NCBI GenBank assembly: GCA_023014485.1
Contig: JAJOZX010000199.1
Span: 1 to 64,000 of the forward strand
Length of the DNA: 64,000 nt
Direction of reading: 5' to 3'
Source: Bathynomus jamesi
Lineage: Eukaryota > Arthropoda > Malacostraca > Isopoda > Cirolanidae
Under the pieces are notes generated by a model. It made no database searches. It saw nothing but the letters and a program-made list of their open reading frames with translations, and was not told where the DNA came from. Positions 43,693 to 53,059 of the stretch are shown here, in pieces; within the stretch, counting starts at the first letter, position 1; each line of letters starts with the position of its first letter. Position numbers and translations under genes: made by a program.

Positions 43693-44047
43693 TGGACAGA
43701 GAACCTTTCACAGTCTATCGAGGTATGAGATACCAGCGTGGTGGTGGACTTAGATCCATTTTTTCAACCATACTACGTACGGCTGTCCTCTTGCTGAAGA
43801 GGGGTGCCAGATACTCTCGGGAGGAAAGCGCTACAATCAGGTCTTAACACGGCAGGAGACATTGGCTGGGGCTAAACCTAAAGAAGCTCTAAAAAGACAC
43901 TTAAAGCGTACACGGGACGAAATCGTCAAAGATGCAAAGAGAAAAATGCGTGGTGGTGGGAAGAAGAGGAGGGCTGTCTGGAAGAAGGGGTTACCACCAC
44001 GTGGCATTAAACTAAAAGGACATCAAAGAAGTATTCTAAGCGAATGA
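43692..44047 (+). pseudogene. Polinton basic core/minor virion protein, broken
   Basis: It begins MDREPFTVYRGMRYQRGGGL with a hydrophobic helix (ILRTAVLLLKRGARY). A stop appears near 43847, and the remainder is read in another frame from about 43860: a lysine/arginine-rich part (KEALKRHLKRTRDEIVKDAK, RGGGKKRRAVWKK). The arrangement of an amphipathic N-terminus and a very basic tail resembles adenovirus-type core or cement proteins. It would bind DNA or membranes (inference). It sits tightly between the penton-like and major capsid genes. Confidence 0.65.
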
Positions 44048-44155
44048 AACCTATGGTTGACCATTTTTTTATTGATATAAGCTAAGGACATTGATCTCAT
44101 GAATCATAGTTTGTTTATTACTTGTCGCGAGAGGAGGCACTATTTCTAACTCGTC

Positions 44156-45439
44156 ATGGCACGCTTCATCCATCCATGTAGTTCACAATGTTGTAAATCG
44201 GAGCTGTCCCTCTTTGACATGTCTCTAACTCAAGTTTCTATTGAACACAACGACTTTATTACAATTAACCCTTTAAACACAATTAATTCCCCGAGTGCCC
44301 CTATAGAATTCGTGATACCCAGCTCAGGCCCTTACTTTTTTGACCCAAGCTGTGTGCACATGTACGCTAAACTACATTCGCAGTCCGTTCTGATGGAATG
44401 GACTGCGATGACAAATATGCTGTATATCCTGAAACAAACTTTCTGTACTCCTTATTCAACCAGTGTGACGTATATTTAAATAAGGTCAACATATCGGCAG
44501 GAACGGGGTACTACCACCTACGATCCTCTCTGTAAAATGTGCTGAACTTTTCCAAAGAAGCGAAGGATACCTTTTTAGGTGCCGAGGGCTATTATCAAGC
44601 TAAAGACGAAAGTAGTATAAAGGACAAATTTAAAAATTTTAAGATATAAGTGTGTTTTGGACGCCTGCATACAGACCACATTCCAGAAGTTGCTTGTGAA
44701 TGGGTGGATATGAAAATAAAGCTCACCCGCATGAATCCTGAGATCTTTTAAATCTGGGAACTGATCAAGAAGAGGGAGCAAACCCGTTGTGATTCACATT
44801 AGAGAGACATACCTCCGCGTACGGCGAGTGAAACGGAGTTCACCTAAACAAATAGAATGAGAAAAATTTACTACACGCCACAGTAAAATACTCAATTAAC
44901 AGAGCACAGATCAAACTATACACGGTGCCAGCAGGGTTGGCCTCGAAACAGATAGGAAACATCGCCCTGGGAAATCTACCTAAAAGGATATTAGTTGGAA
45001 TGCAGGACCATGCTTCGGTGAATGGAAAATATAAAGAGTGCCTTTAAATTTGAGAATTTCAGCCTTAAAAATATAACTATAAGTCAATGGCGTTGCGTTT
45101 GGCGGGGCTATGGATATGGATTATTCATCAGACGCTGTGTTCCCGCTTTGCGCGAGAGCATATAGTAATCTGGCCCATATTGCAGGTGCTTGTGATGAGC
45201 TTCGGTTTGGGATAACGCAGAAAGAAGTCATCGATCAATTTAACCTTTATCCGTTTGACATCACACCTGACTTATCTGCTAGTGTAAATACACACTTAAG
45301 TCCACAACAGAGTGAAAACATCTCAGTCAGATTGGAATTCGCCAAGCCTATAGGCGCGCCTATTAGTGTACTAGTATACCTCGAGTCACAAGCCCTAATA
45401 CAAGTTAACATATTTAGGAGCGTTGTCACTGAATTTTAA
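44156..45439 (+). pseudogene. Polinton major capsid protein (double jelly-roll), broken
   Basis: The first frame (44156-44420) has CCKSELSLFDMSLTQVSIEH and the PIEFVIPSSGPYFFD strand, the recognisable N-terminus of the Polinton major capsid protein. The frame changes near 44420, and the central part (44520-45060) has several stops. 45110-45439 gives an intact C-terminal jelly-roll end (DYSSDAVFPLCARAYSNLAH through VLVYLESQALIQVNIF). Expected length is about 430-650 residues; this copy spans about 428 codons, so it may also have lost sequence. The stop at 45437-45439 is one base before the protease ATG. Confidence 0.8.
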
Positions 45440-45440
45440 A

Positions 45441-45830
45441 ATGGATGCGAATACACTTCAGAGAGTAATGAATAGTGAACGAATCACACATTCCAAATTT
45501 ATTGGTGTGTTTGCGAAGAATGGAACATTGAAATTGCCAACTACGAGAGATTGCGGTAGTCTTATTGTGAACACAGATGTTATTGGTAGTGAAGGGATTC
45601 ATTGGTTTGCAATCTATTTTAAAAATAGGGACCGCATGTACTATTTTGATTCACTCGGTACTCAACCCTGGAGTTGCCCTGTTATTGTAAAATTTCTCGA
45701 GCAGATGCATATCTCCGAAGTTGTATGGAATCCCTTCCGGCTACAAGGATATTTTAGTAATACTTGTGGGATGTACTGCCTTTCATTTCTCATGCATATG
45801 TCACGTGGTAAAGAACTTATAAATTTTTAA
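45441..45830 (+). CDS. Polinton adenovirus-type cysteine protease (maturation protease)
   Basis: This is the only fully open Polinton gene here, 129 codons from ATG 45441. The catalytic His is in the GIHWFAIYF motif, the acidic residue in YYFDSLGTQPW, and the Cys in SNTCGMYCLSFLMHM. The spacing is typical of the adenain/Ulp1-like fold. The length is short but includes the whole catalytic core. The family role is cleavage of capsid precursor proteins in assembly. It starts one base after the capsid stop, showing the compact layout of the cassette. Active-site residues look intact, although partners are dead. Confidence 0.85.
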   Translation: MDANTLQRVMNSERITHSKFIGVFAKNGTLKLPTTRDCGSLIVNTDVIGSEGIHWFAIYFKNRDRMYYFDSLGTQPWSCPVIVKFLEQMHISEVVWNPFRLQGYFSNTCGMYCLSFLMHMSRGKELINF

Positions 45831-46088
45831 AAATTGTTCGACCCTTGTCACACTCAACGAAACGACGAAAAGGTATGCAGACAGATAAAAAGCCGTTTTC
45901 CGATTGTGCGCACTCGTTGTATAGTATGATGTTTTGCTCGTATATATATATCAATGTTAGTTTGTATATTCCGTAGCTTATTTAAGATGGTTATTGTACT
46001 AAAAACATGATTTCTTTCATTTAATAGATTGAAGAAAATATAGTGTGTCTTACCCGAAAAGAAAATCGAAACAAAACAACAAACTTAC

Positions 46089-46220
46089 ATTATTTCGTTA
46101 ATGATGTGACATTCGCTGGGTTGACTGTTCGGTAAATCTTCTACCTCCGTATTCAGATCCACGACATGCGTTTCTTCAAAACGAAAATATTGTATAACAC
46201 GAGTCAAATCCTCATCGGAC
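46089..46220 (-). CDS. Putative exon 2 of the Polinton polymerase gene
   Basis: This is a 132-nt minus-strand exon. The acceptor is TTCTTTCTCCTTTAAG just before 46220 and the donor is GTAAGT at 46088-46083. It enters with the third base of a codon and leaves with two bases, i.e. phase 2 at both ends, matching exon 1 and exon 3 exactly. The translation is open and acidic (SDEDLTRVIQYFRFEETHVV and an EVEDLPNSQPSE tail). There is no homology I can name. Its assignment to the polymerase rests on phase, strand, splice sites and similar acidic composition to the start of exon 3. Confidence 0.55.
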
Positions 46221-46307
46221 CTTAAAGGAGAAAGAATAATTAATTATTTCATACTGAATCTTTAATAAAAACCCAATTGTTTAAAACATATGCAGAGTAT
46301 ATATATA

Positions 46308-47096
46308 CACAGTGTGTCCGTAAAGTCATGGTGGGATTTTAAATAGCTATATCATTGCAACGAAACATGATAATGAGATGAAACAATGCCAAATTGAAGA
46401 ACAACTCTAAAAGAATAACTTTATTTAACGTAGTTCGATATGGGCTCCTCTGGTAGCCCTGCAGACATCTAGGCGGTGATTCAATTCCAGCCACACACGC
46501 CCAAGAACATCAGGAGTGACGGATGCGATAGCTTCCGTGATTCGCTCGTGCAAGTGATGAATATCCCTAATGGGTACACTGTACACGCGTTGCTTGACGT
46601 AACCCCACAAATAAAAGTCCAAAGATGTCAGGTCCGGAGAGCGTGGAGGCCATGGCTTCCATCCTCCTCTTCCTATCCATCTCTGTGGAAATTTTTCATT
46701 AAGGAATTCTCGAACAACGTTGGCATAGTGCGGAGGAGCATCATCTTGCCGAAAGATGACATTATTGTCAATAAATTGGGGTACTGCAAAATGTTCCAAC
46801 ATAGCGAGGTAGTTGTGTAACGTCACAGTGGGTTCCGCGAAGAAAAATGAGCCAATCACTCGATCTCGTGCTAGAGCACACCACACATTAACTTTCGGGC
46901 TATTACGCTCATGTTCAACATAGGCATGTGGACAGCCTAGACTAACTACGAGATAAAGGTTAAGCTTAGCCTAGACTAACTACAAGATACAACTTTGAGA
47001 GTTGTTCTTAAATTTGGCATTGTTTCATCTCATTATCATGTTTCGTTGCAATAATATAGCTATTTAAAATCCCACCATGACTTTACGGACACGCTG
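46308..47096 (-). mobile_element. Internally deleted Tc1/mariner element (DD41D-like) in intron 1
   Basis: TIRs are about 90 bp long (left CAGTGTGTCCGTAAAGTCAT, right inverse ending at about 47096) and flanked by TA. The length is 0.79 kb, with only the catalytic half of the gene left. It lies between putative polymerase exons 1 and 2, so it inserted in intron sequence without touching the exons. Confidence 0.88.
46425..46886 (-). pseudogene. Transposase catalytic half, N-terminus deleted
   Basis: This 153-codon open frame shows WCALARDRVIGSFFFAEPTV, the second catalytic Asp in VIFRQDDAPPHYANVV and the third in [19 protein letters not shown], with about 41 residues between. A C-terminal helix ends LDVCRATRGAHIELR. 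The first Asp and the DNA-binding part are deleted. It is related to, but clearly distinct from, the element at 21618-22375. Confidence 0.85.
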
Positions 47097-47402
47097 TATA
47101 TAGTAAGAGTATTACAATGTGAAGATATCTTTGAACCACTCAGAGAAGTTCCTTTAAGAGAAAGTGCCGAATAACATTTATGGAATTTATAAAATTATTT
47201 AAAACTTGACTAATCTATAATTGCGGATACCTACTATTTAAATGAAGCATTTTTAATGTGATGAGTTACTATAACCCTCCATATACATGATGAAATAATC
47301 CAGAACAGTGCTCTTTCTCCTAATGACAGGCACACTAAATAAATAACCAGTTTGCGAATAATTGGCTACAAAAAATAAAATTACAGGCATATAATTACTT
47401 AC

Positions 47403-47578
47403 ATTTCTACGGCAGTCCCTTGCGTCGGATCGTAAGGAGCGTCATTGCAAATATCATCAATGGTTTGCGTTGGAAATAATGCAGCCCGGTGGGCTGCGTT
47501 AAAAAGATTAATTGTAGACACCGCTGCAATGTCTCCATCTTGATACAAATCCGGTAAACTGTAAAGTTCTTGATTCAT
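47403..47578 (-). CDS. Putative exon 1 of the Polinton polymerase gene
   Basis: ATG at 47578 (minus), then 58 complete codons starting MNQELYSLPDLYQDGDIAAV, plus two bases, then a perfect GTAAGT donor. A TATA box lies 64-75 bp upstream of the ATG. The phase matches exon 2. The coding sequence is stop-free and has no match I know. Alternatives: a separate small Polinton gene, or an unrelated host first exon. The shared phases and strong splice signals favour the spliced polymerase model. Confidence 0.55.
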
Positions 47579-47639
47579 GGTAGAGGGAATGTTTATTCAC
47601 TGGTGAAAATAACTATTGTGAATCCCAGCTGAAAATACT

Positions 47640-47800
47640 CACTTTTATATGCATGATCTCAGAGCACCACCCCCAAAAGACTAATAGGCGGTTCGTAAGT
47701 TTGATGATTGGTTGTCAATGTAACTGGGCGGGGCTATGTTAAATTTGTGTACCAATCGTAACACCTGTATTACGGGTCCACGTTTTGAACGTCCTGATTG
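47640..47800 (-). promoter_or_regulatory. TATA / GC-box / CCAAT promoter upstream of exon 1
   Basis: On the minus strand the order toward the ATG is: CCAAT motifs in both orientations (about 47802, 47750 and 47712), a GC box CCCCGCCC (about 47731), a GGGGGTGG element (about 47672) and TATATAAAAG-like TGCATATAAAAG at 47642-47653. The motif spacing is that of an RNA polymerase II core promoter, with initiation expected around 47615-47622. Confidence 0.6.
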
Positions 47801-47871
47801 GTCGACTAACGGTGTCTTTATCTTCTTTCCGTAGATTTAATGCTCACATCTCAAGATGAATTGCCACTTGC

Positions 47872-48045
47872 AATCTCTACCACGACAATATTTGCATTAT
47901 TATTTGCGCCCATACTATTGTTTTCCCATTTTGGAACCCACCCATTTATACAATATCCCTCACCCTTTGCAACATTGATCAACATTTTCCACTTGCAATA
48001 TCTACCACGACAATATTCTGCATTATTATTTGCGGTCATACTATT
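47872..48045. repeat. Tandem duplication of ~118 bp
   Basis: CCACTTGCAATCTCTACCAC with the following CGACAATATTTGCATTATTA recurs about 118 bp later (CCACTTGCAATATCTACCAC at 47990). Both copies end in a TTTGCG..CATACTATT block, which recurs again at 49022. Confidence 0.75.
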
Positions 48046-48154
48046 CGATCCTCAACTTTCCCATTTTGGTTACAACTATTCGACTTGACTTTCTACTTGC
48101 CAATTTTTGCGTAGGTGTGTGATTAAGTTGTTTAGTTCGTGAAAATGAATGTCT

Positions 48155-48420
48155 GGGTAGGCTGGTACATAAATGGGCACCCTAGGTATCTTAGTGGTTA
48201 AGACGCTAGGGTGCTGATCGGAGGTTGAGAGATCGAGTCCGGACGGTGACATTGTAATTTCTTGGTACATACATTCCCCGATGAGCCGGGTGTAGCTATG
48301 TGAGGTGGAGAGTAAAAGAAGCCAACTCACTACTTCAGGCCAACTCGAGGAGGGGCGATCAGCTTAATCTTCGTGAAATGAGGAATCATCGCACGTAATA
48401 ATAATAATAAACTTTTCCAT
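48155..48420 (+). mobile_element. tRNA-derived SINE with LINE-like tail, copy 2
   Basis: A-box-like TATCTTAGTGGTTAAGACGC (48187-48206) and B-box-like GAGATCGAGTCCGG (48228-48242) form a tRNA-like head. The tail (GATGAGCCGGGTGTAGCTAT, GTGAGGTGGAGAG, GGCCAACTCGAGGAGGGGCG, GTGAAATGAGGAATCATC) matches the reverse complement of 62590-62725, the 3' end of the LINE at the right edge of the window. It ends in (TAA)n. Confidence 0.8.
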
Positions 48421-48810
48421 TTTTTTATTTTCATTCATTCATTTCAATAACAGAGACAATGTAAAATTTTAACACAACTATGAAGATGATACCAAACAAA
48501 TTACACGCAAAGAAAAATAAAATATAAAATAGATTTATATACTGTAGTAGCAGGGAAACAAAATTGAAGGAGTGAGCGGTGGTTTCATCGTGGGTGGTCT
48601 AGCCGAAAGTGGGTCGAGGGGACCTTTGCGGTTTTTAGAATGGCATCGGGGAAACAGGTATTTCTTTTGTATGGTGAGTTAGACGCTTTCCGCTAGCGAA
48701 GTCGTTTTAATGTAAATTTTTTTAATAATATTTATGAGTTATTTACCTTTGATTTCGCGGAATTTTATTTATAAAAAGAATAATATAAAAGTACGTATAT
48801 ATTTAGTTAA

Positions 48811-48847
<37 letters not shown>

Positions 48848-49014
48848 TTATATTGCAGGCATTTTTCTTTTATTGTTAATTAAGTATATTAGTATGAAAG
48901 TACGAACAAAACAAATGAATAAAGGAATCCTCTTCTTTGATTTCGAGGAATTTTATTTATAAAACTAACAGACCTCATTTAATTCTTTTATCAATTACTT
49001 TGATTTCGCTGAAA
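48421..49014. other. AT-rich non-coding DNA with short repeats
   Basis: Contains a (TA)n run at 48811-48844 and repeated TTTGATTTCG(C/A)GGAATTTTA blocks at 48756, 48939 and 49008. A GGGGACCTTTGCGGT block near 48618 recurs as ATGGACCTTTGCGGT near 49640. No coding signal was seen. Confidence 0.6.
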
Positions 49015-49330
49015 TTTATTATTTGCGGTCATACTATTCTCGGCTTTCGAATTTTGGATACATCTATTCGACTTGACTTTCTACTGGGCATATGTTTCTT
49101 TCGCGTAGGAGTGTGATTAAAATGTGTTTAGTTCGTGAAAATGAATGTCTGGTTGGGCTGGTAGATAAATGGGCACCCTAAGTATCCTAGTGGTTAAGAC
49201 GCTGGGGTGTTGATCGGAGGTTGAGAGATCGCGTCCGGGCGATGACATTGTAATTTCATCCGGCCGTGCTGGAGCTTAGTTCGGATTCAACGTTAAACTA
49301 TAGGTCTAAGGCGTATGACAAGCTTGATCT
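49015..49330 (+). mobile_element. Diverged duplicate of 48020-48260, with SINE head (copy 3)
   Basis: TATTTGCGGTCATACTATTC, CTATTCGACTTGACTTTCTA, TTAGTTCGTGAAAATGAATG and a tRNA-like head (AGTATCCTAGTGGTTAAGAC, then GAGAGATCGCGTCCGGGC) follow in the same order as at 48020-48260. The tail differs: it ends through TTCGGATTCAACGTTAAACT and the GTCTAAGGC module, so it belongs to another SINE subfamily. Confidence 0.75.
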
Positions 49331-49401
49331 TTGTTAAAATGAACAATTCTGGGAGAAGGAAACCGATTTAGCTTATTATTACTACTGCAATTTGCACCAC
49401 C

Positions 49402-49437
<36 letters not shown>

Positions 49438-49866
49438 ACATATGGGAATATGATAAGGAAATTCATTACTTAATCAAAGGCTAATTTAGACTATATCTAA
49501 TTTGTTCATGGAAAACAATCACGTGATGCTTATGTATATATAATACAATTTAAGATCATTAGTAATTACAATATTGAAAACAATAAATAGGAGTCGAGAG
49601 AGGTTCTCTGTGTGGTATTGGACGGATTTAGGTCAAATGGACCTTTGCGGTCAGCTTTTTTGACCGACGCTTCACCTGTTTCGTGTTATTTCGATAGATT
49701 CTTCTTTCTTGGAATAAAAAAAAAGTTGTTTTCAAAGAAAGGATCGCGGACAAGTTTAGAGATTTAAAATGTTGTATGAATTAAAATTTTTAGTTTTCAA
49801 ATAATTATTCAGTACGTTTGTAAGATTTTTCTTTTAAATGTACAAGTTCATTACATCATGAATAAG

Positions 49867-49899
<33 letters not shown>

Positions 49900-50100
49900 C
49901 TCGTTCGTATTTCTTATATTATTATTCATTTTTTTATCATATATATTCCATCGTTTGTATAGAATGAACTATTGTATATTTATTTTCTATATATTTCGTG
50001 AAATTGATTCGAATAATTCGTCTAAATAAACAATGATGTAATGGTGTTTTATTTAATTCGGTTTAATTGTATTTCTTTTATTGTTAATATTGGGATTCGT
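49331..50100. other. AT-rich non-coding DNA with TA microsatellites
   Basis: TA runs lie at 49404-49431 and 49871-49898. There are no gene motifs and no TIR pair was recognised. Confidence 0.6.
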
Positions 50101-50167
50101 TTAAATAATTAGTTCTCTGGCTGAACAAATTTAAGGAGAAAGTCACTCTTGCCTTTAATAAATAAAT

Positions 50168-50400
50168 GACAACTCATCTAAATAAAAATTAAAATAAATG
50201 GTGCAATCTGGCAACTCACCCTAATAAGGTGGCAACTCATCCTAACCTAATAAGGTACACCTGAACAATTAAATTTAAAAACAATAACTGGTAACTCATC
50301 TAAATAAAAATTAAAATAAATGGGGCAATCTGGCAACTCGCCCTAATAAGGTACACCTGAACAATTAAAATAAATTGTTATATCTGGTAACCTTCCTTAT
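50168..50400. repeat. Imperfect tandem repeats (CTGGCAACTC / AATAAGGTACACCTGAAC)
   Basis: The block ACTCATCTAAATAAAAATTA, AAATGGTGCAATCTGGCAAC, AATAAGGTACACCTGAACAA occurs twice (from about 50171 and about 50293). Shorter fragments continue to 50470. The following 50470-50580 has a TATATAACAG box and an AATAAAG signal, and could be part of an LTR-like or transposon 5' region. No partner copy was found. Confidence 0.6.
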
Positions 50401-50579
50401 ATAAATAAATAAATATATAGTGCTCTCTGGTAACCCCTTCATATATATAAATAAGTGGTATCTGGCAACTCAGGACCCTCTATATAACAGCTGCTTGGCC
50501 CCTGGACGCTCATTATGCAACGGACTCCGGTGGAATAAAGAACTCTCTCTTCTCTCCTTTTTAAGTTAAGGCTTAGGTT

Positions 50580-50800
50580 AGGTTTCCCTTTGGGGGGTGA
50601 GGACATCCCAACTTCTCCCCCAAAGACCCTCCTTCTTCTCCTTTCTCTCCCTCTCTTAGGTTAAGGTTATCCCTTTGGGGGGAGGTCATCCTCCCTTCTC
50701 CCCCCGAAGCTCCCTCCCCTCCCCCCTATGCAGCATTTTGTTGCATAACCCCTCCTCCTTTGTTGCATAACCTCTTGCAACATTGCAGCATTCTTGCACT
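50580..50800. other. C/T-rich low-complexity region
   Basis: Two related segments (CCCTTTGGGGGGTGAGGACA and CCCTTTGGGGGGAGGTCATC, about 80 bp apart), each followed by a complementary CTCCCCC(A/G)AAG, could form hairpins. The remainder is pyrimidine-rich with repeated GTTGCATAACC. Confidence 0.55.
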
Positions 50801-50970
50801 CTCCAATTTTGCCGTCAAACTACTGACAAACTATAAAAGTTAGTACCTTGGCCGCTGAAGGTCTTCTTTCTACAGACAGAATTCGTTAATTCGGTTTACT
50901 AATAGAGTAACCTCGCGGAGCGTCGTAATTTGGTCGATCGCGGACACGCTCGTTCGCGGTTTATAATAAT

Positions 50971-51293
50971 ATGCAAGCTCGCCAAGCATCGCGGATTCCC
51001 CATAGAACGTCGCTGATTTCCAAATGGCCACTGAAAATTCCAGACATCAAAGCACAACTCCTAGAGCACCGGGAGGATTTGACTGCTGAGGAATTAGCCA
51101 TGCTGGTCAATGAAACCAAACCCACCCTGAAAGCATGGAAGAAGAACAGGAGCCTCCTAATCCCATGGGTATCAAGAAAGATATATCCAAGGACATTATG
51201 ACCCATCTGAACAGAGCGGTTGAAATGAATAAAGAACACAATCAACATGACGAACGCAAAGACCTAAAACTTGCTTTACCTGCATAAAGTGTT
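50971..51293 (+). pseudogene. Tigger/pogo-like transposase C-terminal fragment 2
   Basis: A start-like MQARQASRIPHRTSLISKWP is followed by IPDIKAQLLEHREDLTAEEL. After a shift near 51130, a tail reads MEEEQEPPNPMGIKKDISKD to a stop at 51285. The 'hEELTAEEL' helix followed by an acidic E-E-E segment is the usual C-terminal end of Tigger/jerky-type transposases. A separate TATA box (ACTATAAAAG at about 50831) lies upstream. It could alternatively be a domesticated short gene, but the frame shift argues against that. Confidence 0.55.
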
Positions 51294-51639
51294 AGGCAGT
51301 TATACAAAATCTTCTTATGGATTCAGTGAGCCAAAAATCACCGATTTTTTTTTCATCCTTTAGCGTGTGAATGCTATATTATTGTACTATAATAAATTAT
51401 AAATTATATTTTAGTGCTTTTGTGTTTAATACATATTTAATTTAGTGGACTTTGGTTTTGATTATTATGATTGACTTGATGTCTAATAGCACCGAGATTT
51501 ATAACATGGGATGTATAGCAGCGCCGCAGCAGTATACCGCCCCACGACCGCGACGCTCCATAAGGTTATAGTGTGTCTAGGAAGGAAAGAGTTATTACTT
51601 TCTGTCTTTATTGTAAATCTTATGTTGGGGTGAATATAT
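51294..51639. other. Non-coding, nothing recognised
   Basis: AT-rich with a short GC-richer piece at 51515-51560. No motif was recognised. Confidence 0.5.
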
Positions 51640-51785
51640 ATATATATACAAGACTGATCGAAATTATCAAATAATTCAAAAATGTTTTCTCAAGGTGGTT
51701 TATAAAGATATTGGCAAGGGTTGGACCAAGAGGTGAACCCGTGGCAATCCCAGCGACTTGCTTAAAAATGTCATTATTAAAGAAG
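51640..51785 (-). pseudogene. Penelope-like reverse transcriptase fragment
   Basis: Minus-strand reading gives FNNDIFKQVAGIATGSPLGP followed by TLANIFINHLEKTFL. This is the (G)-x-A-M-G-S-P-L-x-P-x-x-A-N box before the catalytic YVDD motif in Penelope-like RTs. Only about 45 residues remain, with the fragment ending at a head-to-head junction near 51785. Confidence 0.75.
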
Positions 51786-52455
51786 GGCTACTGTGTTGGT
51801 CCTACTTATAGTCTCTTGCGCGTTCGCATCTGTGGTCACATGGAGATTAGCCTAGGACCTTTACAGTCCTCTCTACTCGAGAAAACTCTGCCGTCCGTCG
51901 TCACTCTTCTGGTTGTAAGGCTTCCCTATTATTCAATGATTTTAAAATTTCAAATCAATCTTCTAGTTTACTGTCTTCTAGAATCTCTCTATATTAAAAA
52001 AGTACAACCTACTCTCTACACAGACTCTTCGTTTGCCCCCTCCTCCCTCTTAATTTCCTCTTACAATCAACCAATTTTGTCCGCCTACCAACCAACCTCA
52101 ACTCCGTCTGTTTCCAGTCAGTCACATTTCATGATAGATCTTACCCGTGTAAACTGTTCCTGGTAAGCCTTTTATAATTACTTCTCTTAAATTTCAATTG
52201 AATCTTATTTCAACTTTTATTTCTTCTGCTTTTTTACCTTAATCCTGTAACTTTATTCTTATAATAATTATAAGCTGAATTAAAGTATATTTATTATTGG
52301 TTATTTATTTTAGTTATTAATTCTACAGCCTGGAAATTGGCCAAACGTGGCTTGAAACGTTATTGTTGTAATAAAGCATGAGATTCTAGAAATGTTTCCT
52401 ACCCTCCTTTCGATTTTTTCATTTTACGTCTACGGATTCCTAAAACATCAGCATT
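51786..52455 (+). mobile_element. Penelope-like 3' region on the plus strand
   Basis: The 3' portion reads GGCCAAACGTGGCTTGAAAC then GTTATTGTTGTAATAAAGCA and a CCTCCTTTC..GATTTTTTCATT tail, ending at TATATATAC. The GAAACGTTATT..TAATAAA arrangement is that of other Penelope 3' ends. It is oriented head-to-head with the RT fragment at 51640-51785, as in the other two clusters at 57.4 and 61.57 kb. Confidence 0.55.
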
Positions 52456-52763
52456 CCTGTATATATACTCTATGCATGGACCGTGTCATGAGTATGAAAA
52501 ATAGGGGAATAATGTTAATGTTTACTATATTATCTTTATCATCAGTCATCTGTACTAACATCTGGTATAAAAAAAAAGTTTAGTTTTCTCAGTTTCCCTT
52601 TATAGAGTAACTGCTTTTTTTTTAATTTCCAAACTTACTTACAACTGAATATTTATCTTGTTTCATATGTGCCTATTAAAGAAAGAAAATAACGATTAAG
52701 AACTTAAGTAGGTGATCTAGGTAAGATATTCTGTATGGATGTCAATTTGATTGTTCATTTTAC

Positions 52764-52965
52764 CTGTTAAGCATGTCCAACTTCCTTTCCATTGTTCTCG
52801 TTTGGTCTGTCCACACTGTCATGTGATTCTGAATGTTGTCCCAAGCAAGTGCTCGATCTCCAACTGACCTAAGGGTTGACTCCATGGCAGACAACCTTGA
52901 TGATGTTGAAGACAGTTCTCTTTCTAGCTTATTGATGTAGAGGCTGTTAAATCTCTCCAGTTGAC
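52764..52965 (-). CDS. Host gene exon A (coiled-coil protein)
   Basis: This is a 202-nt minus-strand exon. The acceptor is TTTTCATTGCCCAATAG before 52965 and the donor is GTAAAA after 52764. It starts in phase 1 and leaves two bases, which fit exon B's single leading base. The 66 full codons read QLERFNSLYINKLERELSST through LAWDNIQNHMTVWTDQTRTM and KLDMLN. The sequence is helical, with conserved-looking Trp residues, and unlike any mobile element here. The intron to exon B is about 30.2 kb. The gene name is not recognised; a secreted coiled-coil/fibrinogen-related or scabrous-like protein is possible. Confidence 0.7.
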
Positions 52966-53059
52966 CTATTGGGCAATGAAAAATCATATCGTTACAACTG
53001 AACAAAATGTGTGGTATAAATTTAAGTAAATTAATAATATATATATATATATATATATA

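Larger units (their letters stand above)
38370..47800. mobile_element. Degenerate Polinton/Maverick (left end truncated)
   Basis: The gene content is a near-complete Polinton set: protein-primed type DNA polymerase B (minus strand), packaging ATPase, retroviral-type integrase with chromodomain, penton-like and double-jelly-roll capsid proteins, a basic core protein and an adenovirus-type protease (plus strand). Each gene carries stops or shifts except the protease, which is open. The left end, with most of the polymerase, was lost at the mariner insertion near 38370. No right TIR could be paired because its partner is gone, so the right border (about 47.8 kb) is an estimate. It is an old endogenous copy, not a functional virus or transposon. 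Confidence 0.85.

Noticed and set aside
50470..50600. LTR promoter and polyadenylation site
   Set aside because: A TATATAA box and AATAAA lie close together, but no repeat partner or retroviral-type genes occur nearby. Recorded only as a possibility.
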